Made by a program: the position numbers and the translations under genes. Below, piece by piece: positions 14,896-24,855 of a stretch of 30,684 nucleotides of DNA. Position 1 is the stretch's first letter. Every line of letters begins with the position of its first letter. The DNA lies in contig CAMPHU010000030.1 of assembly GCA_946886065.1 (NCBI GenBank), positions 1 through 30,684 on the forward strand, written 5' to 3'. The stretch is from an uncultured Massilia sp. Its GTDB lineage: Bacteria; Pseudomonadota; Gammaproteobacteria; Burkholderiales; Burkholderiaceae. The notes beneath the pieces were generated by a model that saw only the letters and a program-made list of their open reading frames with translations, ran no database searches and was not told the origin of the DNA.

Positions 14896-17457
14896 TTACC
14901 AGTCCTCCCTGACGGCGCGCACCGGGCCCGCCGACAGCGCGTAACGCCCCGACACCAGCGCCGTGGCGACCGAGGCGGCGAGCAGCACGGCGGCCACGCT
15001 GCCCAGCAGTGGCCAGGGCAGGTGCAGTTGCATGGTCCAATGGAACGATTGCGGATTGACGACGTAGACCAGGATCAGGCTGATCACCAGGCCGAGGGCG
15101 AAGCCGCAGGCCACGCCGAGCACGGTCAGCAAGCCGCCTTCGAAGGCGAGCAGCTTGTAGACCTGGCCGCGCGTGACGCCGACGTGGCGCAGCATCCCGA
15201 ATTCGCGCGCCCGGGCCAGGGTCTGGGCCGAGAAGCTGGCGGCCACGCCGGACAGGCCGATCGCGATCGCGATGGCTTCCAGCAGGTAGGTGACGGCGAA
15301 GCTGCGGTCGAAGATCCTGAGGCTCATCTCGCGGATGTCGCCGGGCCGCATCATTTGCAGCGCCGCGCCGAAAGGCAGGGCGCGGATGCCCTGTTCGAGC
15401 TGGTCGATGGACGCGCCGCGCGCGGCCCACAAGGCGGCGTCGGTGACCTCGCCCTCGCCGGTGAGCGCGCGGTAGTCGCCCAGGCGCATCACGATGGAGC
15501 CGGACTGGTTGGCATAGTCGCGCCAGACGCCGGCCACGAAAAATTCCGCCGTGGCCCCGCCCAGCGGCACCCGCAGGCGCCCGCCGACGCGGGCGCCGTA
15601 CAGGTCGAGCATGGCTTCGGACACCCAGGCGGGCCGCGCACCTGGCGGTGGCGCCGCGGTCTCGCCGACCAGGTAGAGCAGCCGGCCCGGATCGCTTGTG
15701 TCGATATCGCGCGCGATCACGACCACCGGCGGGCGCGCCGGGTCGAGCGTGACGCGCCGGGTGCGCAGGAACTGGGCCTGGGCCACGCCGGGCGCCGCGG
15801 CCAGCGCGGCCTGCTGTGCGGGGCTCAGGAAGCCGGTGTTGCCGCCTGCCGCGGTGCGCACGTAGAGGTCGGCGGGCAGGATGTGGCCCATCCAGTCGTC
15901 GACGGACACACGGAAGCTGGCCACCATGATGCCCATGGCGACCATCAGGCTGAAGCTGGCGAGCACGCCGCCGAGGGCGATCGAGGCCTCGCCGGGCGCG
16001 TTGGCCAGGCGCGCCAGCGACAGCGTCAAGACAGGCGGTGCACTGCGGCGCCGCAGCACCAGCGCTTCGAGCGCGCGGAAGGTGACGGCGGCGAAGCGCG
16101 GCATCAGGCCGATCCCGCCGATCAGCAGCAGCGCGATGGCGAAATAGCCGAACAGCGGCAGTTCGAACACCGGCGGCGCGAACGCGAAGGCGGCGGCCAG
16201 CAGCAGGCAGGCCGCGGAGGGCCAGACCCGCGCCAGCCGGGACAGGGCGCCTTCGTCGGCGCCCGACTTGATCGCCACCGCCGGGCGCGCGCGCGCGGCT
16301 TCCCAAGCCGGCATTGCGCAGCCGAGCAGGGCGACGCCCAGCCCGAGCGCGAAGAACACGAAGGCCGCGACAGGGGTGAACTGGACTTGCGGCCGGATGC
16401 CGGGGAAGTAGCCGGCGCCCAGGTCGCCGCCGAAATAGTGGAGGGCCGCGGCGGCCAGCGCATAGCCGGAGGCCACGCCCAGCAGGGCGCCGGCGACGCC
16501 CAGGCTGCCGCCTTCGAGCAGCACCTGGCGCAGCAGCTGGCCGCGCTCCAGGCCCAGCACGCGCAGCAGCGCGAACTGGCTGCGCCGCCGCATCACCGAC
16601 AGCGCCTGGGTCGAGAACACCAGGAAGGCGCCGGTGAACAGGGCCACCAGGGCCAGCACCGTCAGGTTGACGCGGTAGGCGCGGCTCATGTTGTCGGTGC
16701 GGCTGGCCTGGTTCTCGTCGTTTGGCTGGCCGACCGTGAAGCGGTCCGGGAAATCGCGTTGCAGCTCCGCCGTGAGTCGACGCTGGAAGGCGCTGCGGTC
16801 GACGCCGTCGCGCAGCTTCAGGTCCACGCGCGAAAGCTTCCCAAGGCGCTGGAAGCGCCACTGCAGGGCGCCGATGTCCATCACGGCGATGCGCTGGCCG
16901 GCGCGGGCGCGCTGGATCGGCCCGGCCACGCGCAGCGCCACGTCGGCGGTGCCGGCGCGCAGGTGCAGGATGTCGCCGGTGCCGGCGCCGAGCCAGGACC
17001 GCGCCGCGGGCGACAGGAAGACGGCGTCGTCGGCCAGCACGTCGGTCACGCGGCCCTCCGACGCCACGCCCACCAGGTCGGGCGCGATGAAACCGGCGCG
17101 GAAGGCGTCGATGCCGATGATCCGCAGCGCGCCCCCCTGGGCGCCTTCGCGCCCGGCGATCCCGGCGGAGACTTCGAGCACGGGAGAAGCCACCGCCACC
17201 AGCGGGTGGCCGGCCAGGCGCGGATAGACGGCTTCGTCGAACAGGGGTTCGCGGCCCGCCACCTGGATGTCGGCCTGGCCGGACAGGCTCTTGACGGCGG
17301 CGGAGAATTCGTTGAACGCGGCGGCGTTGATGAGGTGGATGGCGAAGCCCATCGCCACCCCGACCGCGATCGCGGCCACCGCCACCAGCGCGCGCACCGG
17401 GTGGGCGCGCCATTCGCCGAGCAGCAGCCAGCGTGACAGGAGCGTCAGGCCGGGCAT
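14896..17457 (-). CDS. FtsX-family ABC transporter permease (AttF/AttG-like, large)
   Basis: An 853-residue integral membrane protein with a membrane anchor at about 24-45, a periplasmic MacB-like core domain (about 50-250), a first FtsX domain of several helices (about 260-390), more helices at about 410-455, a second periplasmic region, and a C-terminal FtsX domain (about 720-845). This ten-helix, two-FtsX layout is that of LolC/YbbP/AttFG-like permeases that extract or move lipids and lipoproteins with a separate ATPase. The start at 17457 overlaps the end of the DUF4124 gene by 13 bases. The matching ATP-binding protein, normally encoded directly upstream, is not there, so the ATPase must come from elsewhere or the system is incomplete. 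Confidence 0.92.
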   Translation of the reverse strand: MPGLTLLSRWLLLGEWRAHPVRALVAVAAIAVGVAMGFAIHLINAAAFNEFSAAVKSLSGQADIQVAGREPLFDEAVYPRLAGHPLVAVASPVLEVSAGIAGREGAQGGALRIIGIDAFRAGFIAPDLVGVASEGRVTDVLADDAVFLSPAARSWLGAGTGDILHLRAGTADVALRVAGPIQRARAGQRIAVMDIGALQWRFQRLGKLSRVDLKLRDGVDRSAFQRRLTAELQRDFPDRFTVGQPNDENQASRTDNMSRAYRVNLTVLALVALFTGAFLVFSTQALSVMRRRSQFALLRVLGLERGQLLRQVLLEGGSLGVAGALLGVASGYALAAAALHYFGGDLGAGYFPGIRPQVQFTPVAAFVFFALGLGVALLGCAMPAWEAARARPAVAIKSGADEGALSRLARVWPSAACLLLAAAFAFAPPVFELPLFGYFAIALLLIGGIGLMPRFAAVTFRALEALVLRRRSAPPVLTLSLARLANAPGEASIALGGVLASFSLMVAMGIMVASFRVSVDDWMGHILPADLYVRTAAGGNTGFLSPAQQAALAAAPGVAQAQFLRTRRVTLDPARPPVVVIARDIDTSDPGRLLYLVGETAAPPPGARPAWVSEAMLDLYGARVGGRLRVPLGGATAEFFVAGVWRDYANQSGSIVMRLGDYRALTGEGEVTDAALWAARGASIDQLEQGIRALPFGAALQMMRPGDIREMSLRIFDRSFAVTYLLEAIAIAIGLSGVAASFSAQTLARAREFGMLRHVGVTRGQVYKLLAFEGGLLTVLGVACGFALGLVISLILVYVVNPQSFHWTMQLHLPWPLLGSVAAVLLAASVATALVSGRYALSAGPVRAVREDW

Positions 17458-17873
17458 TCCACCGCCAGGGCCTCGGCCTGGCGCCGCGCCTTGATGCGCG
17501 CCGCCTCGAGGGCCGCGCCGGTGCTGCGGCGCGCGTCCTCTTCGGCCCACTGTTGATGGAGGCGCAGCTTGTCGCAACGGCGGCGCAGGCCGGCCGCCTC
17601 GCGCCGTGCGCGGGCAGCTTCGCGTTCCTCGACCAGGGCGCGGGCGGCACGCTCCTTCTCGATGTCCCGCAATGCGGCGCGGCCCCGTTCGAGGCGCGCC
17701 GCGGCCTCCGGGTCGGGGGCGGGCGCTTCCGGCACCGCCAGCTCGGTTGCGGCGCGGCCGCAAGGCCGGTCGCTGTAGCTGATCCGGCCGGCCTCGCTGC
17801 ATTTGTAGATGGTATCGGCCGCCGCGGCCTGGCACAGGGCGCAGGCAGTCAGCATCGTCAAGGCTCGCAACAT
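17445..17873 (-). CDS. DUF4124-domain periplasmic protein
   Basis: A 142-residue protein with a signal peptide (MLRALTMLTACALCQAAA, cleavage about residue 19). A short DUF4124 motif follows: TIYKCSEAGRISYSDRPC, in which the two Cys probably form a disulfide. The rest is an Ala/Arg/Glu-rich helical region (about 50-135), probably coiled coil. DUF4124 proteins are common in Betaproteobacteria and function is unknown. AGGAG sits seven bases ahead of the ATG. It lies 13 bases after the FAD dehydrogenase and overlaps the permease, so it belongs to the long operon. It occupies the slot where an ABC ATPase would be expected. Confidence 0.85.
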   Translation of the reverse strand: MLRALTMLTACALCQAAAADTIYKCSEAGRISYSDRPCGRAATELAVPEAPAPDPEAAARLERGRAALRDIEKERAARALVEEREAARARREAAGLRRRCDKLRLHQQWAEEDARRSTGAALEAARIKARRQAEALAVECPA

Positions 17874-17886
17874 GTCGCTCTCCTGG

Positions 17887-19296
17887 TCAAAGAATTTTGC
17901 CAGGGTTCATAATGCCGAGCGGGTCCAGGGCGGCCTTGACGGCACGCATCATGTCCAGTTCGACCGGCGACTTGGTGCGCGCCAGTTCCTCGCGCTTGAG
18001 GGCGCCGATGCCGTGTTCGGCCGAGATCGAGCCGCCGAAGCTGCCGACGCTGTCGTGCACGATGCGGTTGACCAGCTCCTGGTGCGCCAGGAAGGCGTCA
18101 TGGCCGCTGCCCCCGGGCGGCGCGACGTTGTAGTGCAGGTTGCCGTCGCCCAGGTGGCCGAAGGTGACCAGCTGGCAGCCGGGGAAAGCCTGCAGCAGGG
18201 CCGCATCGGTGCGCGCGATGAATTCCGGGATGCTGGACACGGGCAGCGAGATGTCGTGCTTGATGTTCTTGCCGGCCGCCGCCTGGGCCAGCGGGATATG
18301 CTCGCGCAGCTGCCACAGGCCCAGGGTCTGCGCGCCGGAGGTGGCGAGCACGGCGTCGCGCGCGACGCCGCTGTCGAGGGCGGCGCCGATGCCCGATTCC
18401 AGCAGCGCCGAGGCGTGGTCTTCCGACTCGCTGCTCGACAGTTCCACCAGGGCGTATTGCGGATAGCGCGCGGCGAACGGGTGGCGCAGCTTGGGGAAAT
18501 GGGTCTCGACCAGCTGCAGGCAGAAGTCCGACATCAGTTCGAAGCCCGTCAGCGCGGCGCCGCACTGGTCTTGCAGCAGGCCGAGCAGCGACAGCGCATG
18601 GCGCGGCGATTCCAGCGCGACCAGGGCGCTGAGCGCCGCCTTGGGCTGCGGGTAGAGCTTGAGCACGGCGGCCGTGATGATGCCCAGCGTCCCCTCGGCG
18701 CCGATGAACAGGTCGCGCAGGTCGTAGCCGGTATTGTCCTTGCGCAGGCCGCGCAAGCCGTTCCAGATTTCGCCCTGGGCGGTGACCACTTCCAGGCCCA
18801 GGCACAATTCCCGCGTGGTCCCGTAGCGCAGGACGGCGGTGCCGCCGGCATTGGTCGCCAGGTTCCCGCCGATGGTGCAGCTGCCTTCCGCCGCCAGCGA
18901 CAGGGGAAACAGCATGCCGGCGCCGGACGCGGCCTGCTGGACGTCGTAGAGGATGCAGCCGGCTTCCACCGTCATGGTGCGATTGGCGGCATCGAGGGCG
19001 CGGATACGGTCCAGGCGCCGCAGCGAAACGACGATGGCCGAGCCGCTGGCGTCCGGCACGCTGCCCAGCACCAGGCCGGTGCGGCCGCCCTGCGGCACCA
19101 CCGGGACGCGGGCGGCGGCGCAGGCGCGCACCACGGCGGCCACTTGCTCGGTATTCGCGGGCAGCACCACGGCGCGGGCGCGCCCGGTGAAGCGGCCGCG
19201 CCAGTCGGTGAGGAAGGGCGCCATGTCGGCCTGCTCGCCGAAGACGTGGGCGTCGCCGGCGATGGCGCGGCATTGCGCCAGCAGCGCATCAGTCAT
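17887..19296 (-). CDS. FAD-linked D-2-hydroxyacid dehydrogenase (GlcD/D2HGDH-like)
   Basis: A 469-residue flavoprotein of the PCMH/VAO class. The FAD-binding domain covers about residues 35-215, with VPVVPQGGRTGLVLGS, AEGSCTIGGNLATNAGG and RKDNTGYDLRDLFIGAEGTLGI. The substrate domain covers about 225-465 and carries the metal/substrate motif GHLGDGNLHYNV and the late SAEHGIG. It oxidises a D-2-hydroxyacid such as D-lactate, glycolate or D-2-hydroxyglutarate to the oxoacid; these cannot be separated by eye. There is no signal peptide or [4Fe-4S] extension, and no GlcE/GlcF partners are adjacent, which favours a single-subunit D-lactate or D-2-hydroxyglutarate-type enzyme. Its ATG overlaps the end of the DUF2069 gene by eight bases, a coupling arrangement. 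Confidence 0.92.
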   Translation of the reverse strand: MTDALLAQCRAIAGDAHVFGEQADMAPFLTDWRGRFTGRARAVVLPANTEQVAAVVRACAAARVPVVPQGGRTGLVLGSVPDASGSAIVVSLRRLDRIRALDAANRTMTVEAGCILYDVQQAASGAGMLFPLSLAAEGSCTIGGNLATNAGGTAVLRYGTTRELCLGLEVVTAQGEIWNGLRGLRKDNTGYDLRDLFIGAEGTLGIITAAVLKLYPQPKAALSALVALESPRHALSLLGLLQDQCGAALTGFELMSDFCLQLVETHFPKLRHPFAARYPQYALVELSSSESEDHASALLESGIGAALDSGVARDAVLATSGAQTLGLWQLREHIPLAQAAAGKNIKHDISLPVSSIPEFIARTDAALLQAFPGCQLVTFGHLGDGNLHYNVAPPGGSGHDAFLAHQELVNRIVHDSVGSFGGSISAEHGIGALKREELARTKSPVELDMMRAVKAALDPLGIMNPGKIL

Positions 19297-19687
19297 GCGG
19301 CACTTTGACCTTGTCGAGCAATTCCTTGGCCAGGCGCCGGGCTTCCTTCTTGAACGGGCGCAGGTAGAGCAGGGCGCAGGCGAAGTACACCAGCACCAGC
19401 GCCACCTCGCCCATGGCCATGAGGCGCGAGGCTTCGAGCTGGTCGGCCCAGGCGCGCACGGCGCCTTCGGCGAAGTACACGAGAATCATCATCGACGACC
19501 ATTGCAGGGTGTACAGGTCGCGCTTGATGACCCCGCGCAGCGGCAGCAGCAGCGGCACGGCCTTCAGCGCCAGCAGCCAGCTGCCCGGCTGCAGGGGTGC
19601 CACGACGACTTCCCAGGCCACCAGCCAGCCGATCAGCCAGATCAGGCTGGCGATGGCGCCGGTATGGAAGAGTTTTGCGGTATTCAT
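19289..19687 (-). CDS. DUF2069 small membrane protein
   Basis: A 132-residue protein with about four hydrophobic segments (IASLIWLIGWLVAWEVVV, a second around LLALKAVPLLLPL, a third around WSSMMILVYFAEGAV and a fourth around GEVALVLVYFACALLYL) and a basic C-terminal tail (KKEARRLAKELL). This matches DUF2069, a family of unknown function that often follows wrbA in Betaproteobacteria. Here its ATG directly follows the TGA of the wrbA-like gene with no base between them, and its end overlaps the FAD dehydrogenase gene by eight bases. Confidence 0.9.
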   Translation of the reverse strand: MNTAKLFHTGAIASLIWLIGWLVAWEVVVAPLQPGSWLLALKAVPLLLPLRGVIKRDLYTLQWSSMMILVYFAEGAVRAWADQLEASRLMAMGEVALVLVYFACALLYLRPFKKEARRLAKELLDKVKVPHD

Positions 19688-21724
<2,037 letters not shown>

Positions 21725-21735
<11 letters not shown>

Positions 21736-22042
21736 GCTTCCCGGTCAGCATCTGCCAGTACATGACCCAGTCGGCCCGGAACGAATACCAGGGATAGTCG
21801 AAGGTGGCCGGCCGGTTCTTCTCGAAGAAGAAATGGCCGATCCAGGCCCCGCCGTAGCCGGAAACGACAGCGAACAGCAGCCACCACCAGTTCATGCTGT
21901 CGATGAACTGGGCGATGGCGGCGATGGCCGAGGAGGTGCCGAAAAAGTGCGCCCGCCTGCAGCGCCGGTCTTCGTGCTGGCTCAGGTAGTAGGGGTAGAA
22001 CTCCGCGAAGCTGGCAAAACGTGCGCGTGCAGGGGCATCCAT
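21725..22042 (-). CDS. Mpo1-like (DUF962) membrane protein
   Basis: A 105-residue protein with one or two hydrophobic stretches (IAAIAQFIDSMNWWWLLFAVVSGYGGAW) and conserved His residues: SQHEDRRCRRAHFFGTS near residue 21 and WIGHFFFEKNRPATF near 68. This matches the short DUF962/Mpo1-like group. Yeast Mpo1 is an Fe(II)-dependent dioxygenase that shortens 2-hydroxy fatty acids; whether short bacterial members do so is untested to my knowledge. GGAG lies five bases before the ATG, right after the hydrolase stop codon (TGAGGAGATGCCATG). It is third in a minus-strand trio with the O-acetylhomoserine sulfhydrylase and the hydrolase. Confidence 0.88.
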
Positions 22043-22051
22043 GGCATCTCC

Positions 22052-22867
22052 TCAGGTCGCGTAGGCGGACGCTGCAAACCCCGCCAGGGCGTCGAGGACG
22101 GGATCGGGGGCTTCGGTCATCAGGGAATGGCCGGCATCCACGGTGACGATTTTGCCATGCTTGATCGCTCCGGTCAGCAGTTTCGCCGATCGTGCCGGGG
22201 TCATCATATCCTTGCTGCCCAGGATGAACAGGGTCGGACATGCCACGCCGGCCGCGGCCGCTTCGCCGTTGGCGTAGCTGTTGCAGGCCGCGAAGTCGGT
22301 GTGGAAGAGCTGCTCGGGGTTGCGCGCCGACATGCGCTGCATCAGCCGGCGTGCGCCGCCCATCACCGAAAAACCCGGGCCGGGACAGGACGGCTTGTGC
22401 GCCATCGACGAGTGGGAAAAGATGTTGACCATGTCGATCGCCGCCTCTTCGTCGCTGCGCGAGGTCTCGAGCAGGGCATCGGACACCTTCATCGGATAGG
22501 CCGTGCCCAGCAGGGCCAGGCCGGCCGCCCTGGCCGGCGCACGGTGCGCCGCTTCGAGCGCGATCAGGGAGCCCATGCTGTGGCCGCCCAGGATCGCTTT
22601 TTCCACGCCGGCGGCATCCAGCAGCGCAAGCAGCCAGTCGGCCATGGCTTCCACACTGGTGAGCGCCGGGCCTTCGCTGCGGCCGTGGCCGGGCAGGTCA
22701 GGGACCAGCACCGCATGGCCGTGGTGCGCGAGGTAGCGGCTCTGCAGTCCCCACACGGAATGATCGTTCTGGGCGCCGTGCACCAGCACGATCGCCGGCA
22801 GCGCCGCGTCGAAGGCCTTGCCGCCGGTGTAGCAGTAGGCCTGCCTGCCTTGTACGTTCACGAGCAT
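22052..22867 (-). CDS. Alpha/beta hydrolase
   Basis: A 271-residue alpha/beta-hydrolase. The oxyanion region VLVHGAQNDHSVW is near residue 29, PDLPGHGRSEG near 57, the nucleophile elbow GGHSMGS near 95, the acid in ILGSKDMMTP near 217, and the catalytic His in DAGHSLM near 245, so the triad is complete. Its sequence resembles the 2-hydroxy-muconic-semialdehyde hydrolase / haloperoxidase-like group, but the substrate is unknown. The ATG begins one base after the stop of the sulfhydrylase gene (TGAGATG), and its own stop is nine bases before the Mpo1-like gene, so the three are very probably one transcript. Confidence 0.9.
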   Translation of the reverse strand: MLVNVQGRQAYCYTGGKAFDAALPAIVLVHGAQNDHSVWGLQSRYLAHHGHAVLVPDLPGHGRSEGPALTSVEAMADWLLALLDAAGVEKAILGGHSMGSLIALEAAHRAPARAAGLALLGTAYPMKVSDALLETSRSDEEAAIDMVNIFSHSSMAHKPSCPGPGFSVMGGARRLMQRMSARNPEQLFHTDFAACNSYANGEAAAAGVACPTLFILGSKDMMTPARSAKLLTGAIKHGKIVTVDAGHSLMTEAPDPVLDALAGFAASAYAT

Positions 22868-22868
22868 C

Positions 22869-24215
22869 TCAGGCTCCTTTCTGGGCCAGCTTCAGGCCGC
22901 GCTTGAGGTCTTCGATCAGGTCCGCCGGGTCTTCCAGGCCGACCGACAGGCGCATCGTGCCTTCGGTAATGCCGCCCGCCGCCAGCTGGTCGGCGGGCAC
23001 GCGGAAGTGGGTGGTCGAGGCAGGGTGGATGACCAGCGATTTCGCGTCGCCCACGTTGGCCAGGTGCGAGAACAGCTGCAGGCCGTCCGCGAAACGGCGG
23101 CCGGCGGCGCGGTCGCCCTTGAGGTCAAAGGTGAGCACGGCGCCGCAGCCCTTGGGCAGCAGGCGCCGGGCCAGCGCGTGGTCCGGGTGGCTGTCCAGCT
23201 CCGGATAGGAGACCGAGTCGACCATCGGGTGCGAGAGCAGGAACTCGACCACCTTGCGCGTGTTGGCCACGTGGCGGTCCATGCGCAGGCCCAGCGTCTC
23301 GATGCCTTGCAGGATGGCGAAGGCGTTGTGCGGGCTCATGGCCGCGCCGAAGTCGCGCAGTCCCTCGCGGCGCGCGCGCAGGGCGAAGGCGCCGACGGTC
23401 GATTCTTCCGCGAACACCATGCCGTGGAAGCCATCGTAGGGTTCGCACAGCTCGGGGAAGCGGCCGCTGCGCTCGTGGGCGGCCTGCCAGTCGAAGGTGC
23501 CGCCGTCCACCAGCAGCCCGCCGATGGCGGTGCCGTGGCCGCACAGGAACTTGGTGGCCGAGTGGAACAGCAGATCCGCGCCCAGGTCGAAGGGACGCTG
23601 CAGGTAGGGCGTGGCGAAGGTCGCGTCGACCATCAGCGGCAGGTCGTGTTCGTGGGCGATGGCCGCGACAGACGGGATGTCGAGCACGTCCAGGCCGGGG
23701 TTGCCCAGGGTTTCGCCGAACAGGATCTTCGTGTTCGGGCGGATCGCGGCGCGCCAGGCGTCCAGGTCGCGCGGGTCGACGAAGCTGGTCTCGATGCCGA
23801 AGCGGCGCAGGGTATAGGACAGCAGGTTGTGCGAGCCGCCGTAGAGCGCCCGCGAAGCGACAATGTGCGCGCCGGCGCCTGCGATGGTCGCGAGGCCCAG
23901 GTGCATCGCGGCCTGGCCGCTGGCCGTGGCGATGCCGGCCACCCCGCCCTCGAGCGCGGCGATGCGCTCTTCCAGCACGGCGTTGGTCGGGTTCGAGATG
24001 CGCGAATACACGTGGCCGGCGCGCTCCATGTTGAACAGCGCGGCGGCATGGTCCGAATCGCGGAAGGCGAACGAGGAGGTGAAGTGGATCGGGGTGGCAC
24101 GCGCGCCGGTGGCCGGGTCGGGCGTGGCGCCCGCGTGCAGGGAGAGGGTGTCGAAACCGGGATAACGGGGACCGCTCATCGCTAGGAACTCATCGGGAGT
24201 GAAGATGGCGGGCAT
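22869..24215 (-). CDS. O-acetylhomoserine sulfhydrylase / aminocarboxypropyltransferase
   Basis: A 436-448-residue PLP enzyme of the Cys/Met-metabolism family, expected to make homocysteine from O-acetylhomoserine and sulfide. Motifs are the N-terminal FDTLSLHAGATPDPATGAR, RISNPTNAVLEERIAALEGG near residue 74, the PLP-ring region SGQAAMHL near 99, and the Schiff-base Lys in FHSATKFLCGHG near 222. C-terminal DAKSLVIHPASTTH binds the substrate carboxylate. The start may be ATG 24215 or ATG 24179, 12 codons later, closer to usual family length; neither has a good Shine-Dalgarno. TAAAAT at 24231-24236 (minus) could be the -10, which would give 24215 a very short leader. It is first gene of a trio with a hydrolase and the Mpo1-like protein. 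Confidence 0.93.
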   Translation of the reverse strand: MPAIFTPDEFLAMSGPRYPGFDTLSLHAGATPDPATGARATPIHFTSSFAFRDSDHAAALFNMERAGHVYSRISNPTNAVLEERIAALEGGVAGIATASGQAAMHLGLATIAGAGAHIVASRALYGGSHNLLSYTLRRFGIETSFVDPRDLDAWRAAIRPNTKILFGETLGNPGLDVLDIPSVAAIAHEHDLPLMVDATFATPYLQRPFDLGADLLFHSATKFLCGHGTAIGGLLVDGGTFDWQAAHERSGRFPELCEPYDGFHGMVFAEESTVGAFALRARREGLRDFGAAMSPHNAFAILQGIETLGLRMDRHVANTRKVVEFLLSHPMVDSVSYPELDSHPDHALARRLLPKGCGAVLTFDLKGDRAAGRRFADGLQLFSHLANVGDAKSLVIHPASTTHFRVPADQLAAGGITEGTMRLSVGLEDPADLIEDLKRGLKLAQKGA

Positions 24216-24363
24216 CCTAGCATTTATTTAATTTTACGCAACTAGTTGTCTAGGCGTCCGGGCGCGTCGCTGGATTTTTTGACTGGCATCAGCTACAGTC
24301 GGAGTTATGGCTTATACAAAAGTATCTTCTAGCGCTTTTTTCAACGAAACCGGGGTGGCCAAC

Positions 24364-24816
24364 ATGAAAGTCTCCGAGATCCTGCAGGTCAAGGGTGAGG
24401 TCCTGTACACCGTAGCGCCCGACACGCCGCTGGTCGACGCGGCGACCACGATGTCCGAGAGGGACATCGGTTCGCTGGTCGTGATGGAATACGGCGACCT
24501 GGTCGGCATGCTGACCTTCCGCGAAGTGATCAAGGCGCTGCGCGAAAACGGCGGCTCCCTGGGCGCCGGCACCGTGCGCAAGCACATGGACGACAGCCCG
24601 ATCACCGTCACGCCGGACACCGAAGTGAACGAAGTGCGCCGCATCATGCTGGAGAAGCACGCGCGCTACCTGCCGGTGATGAACGCCCGCACCCTGCTGG
24701 GCGTGATTTCGTTCTACGACGTGGCCAAGGCCGTGCTGGAAGCCCAGAGCTTCGAAAACCGCATGCTCAAGGCCTACATCCGCGACTGGCCGGCCGAAGA
24801 AACCGCGACCGATTAA
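24364..24816 (+). CDS. Tandem CBS-domain protein
   Basis: A 150-residue protein made of two CBS motifs, together a Bateman module that usually senses adenine nucleotides. The first covers about residues 8-63 (VAPDTPLVDAATTMSERDIGSLVV), the second about 75-135 (ITVTPDTEVNEVRRIMLEKHARYLPVM). There is no fused enzyme domain. The start at MKVSEIL (24364) is preferred over an in-frame ATG at 24307, because TTGACT at 24279-24284 and A/T-rich sequence including TATACA (24313-24318) look like promoter, and stand-alone CBS proteins commonly begin this way. It converges with the REC/EAL gene across a GC-rich hairpin. Partner and ligand are unknown. Confidence 0.88.
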   Translation: MKVSEILQVKGEVLYTVAPDTPLVDAATTMSERDIGSLVVMEYGDLVGMLTFREVIKALRENGGSLGAGTVRKHMDDSPITVTPDTEVNEVRRIMLEKHARYLPVMNARTLLGVISFYDVAKAVLEAQSFENRMLKAYIRDWPAEETATD

Positions 24817-24830
24817 GCGCGATCGCCGCT

Positions 24831-24851
24831 GTCGGCGGCGCTGCCGCCGAC
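24831..24851. terminator. GC-rich hairpin between convergent genes
   Basis: GTCGGCGGC-GCT-GCCGCCGAC forms a perfect 9-bp stem with a three-base loop, placed between the stops of the convergent CBS gene (24816) and REC/EAL gene (24856). Neither strand has a T-run after it, so it may act as a weak or bidirectional terminator or as an mRNA 3'-end protector. Confidence 0.45.
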
Positions 24852-24855
24852 GCGT

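Noticed and set aside
15022..17436. Long plus-strand open frame opposite the FtsX permease
   Set aside because: Antisense shadow, rich in His, Gln, Gly and Arg, without any family feature.
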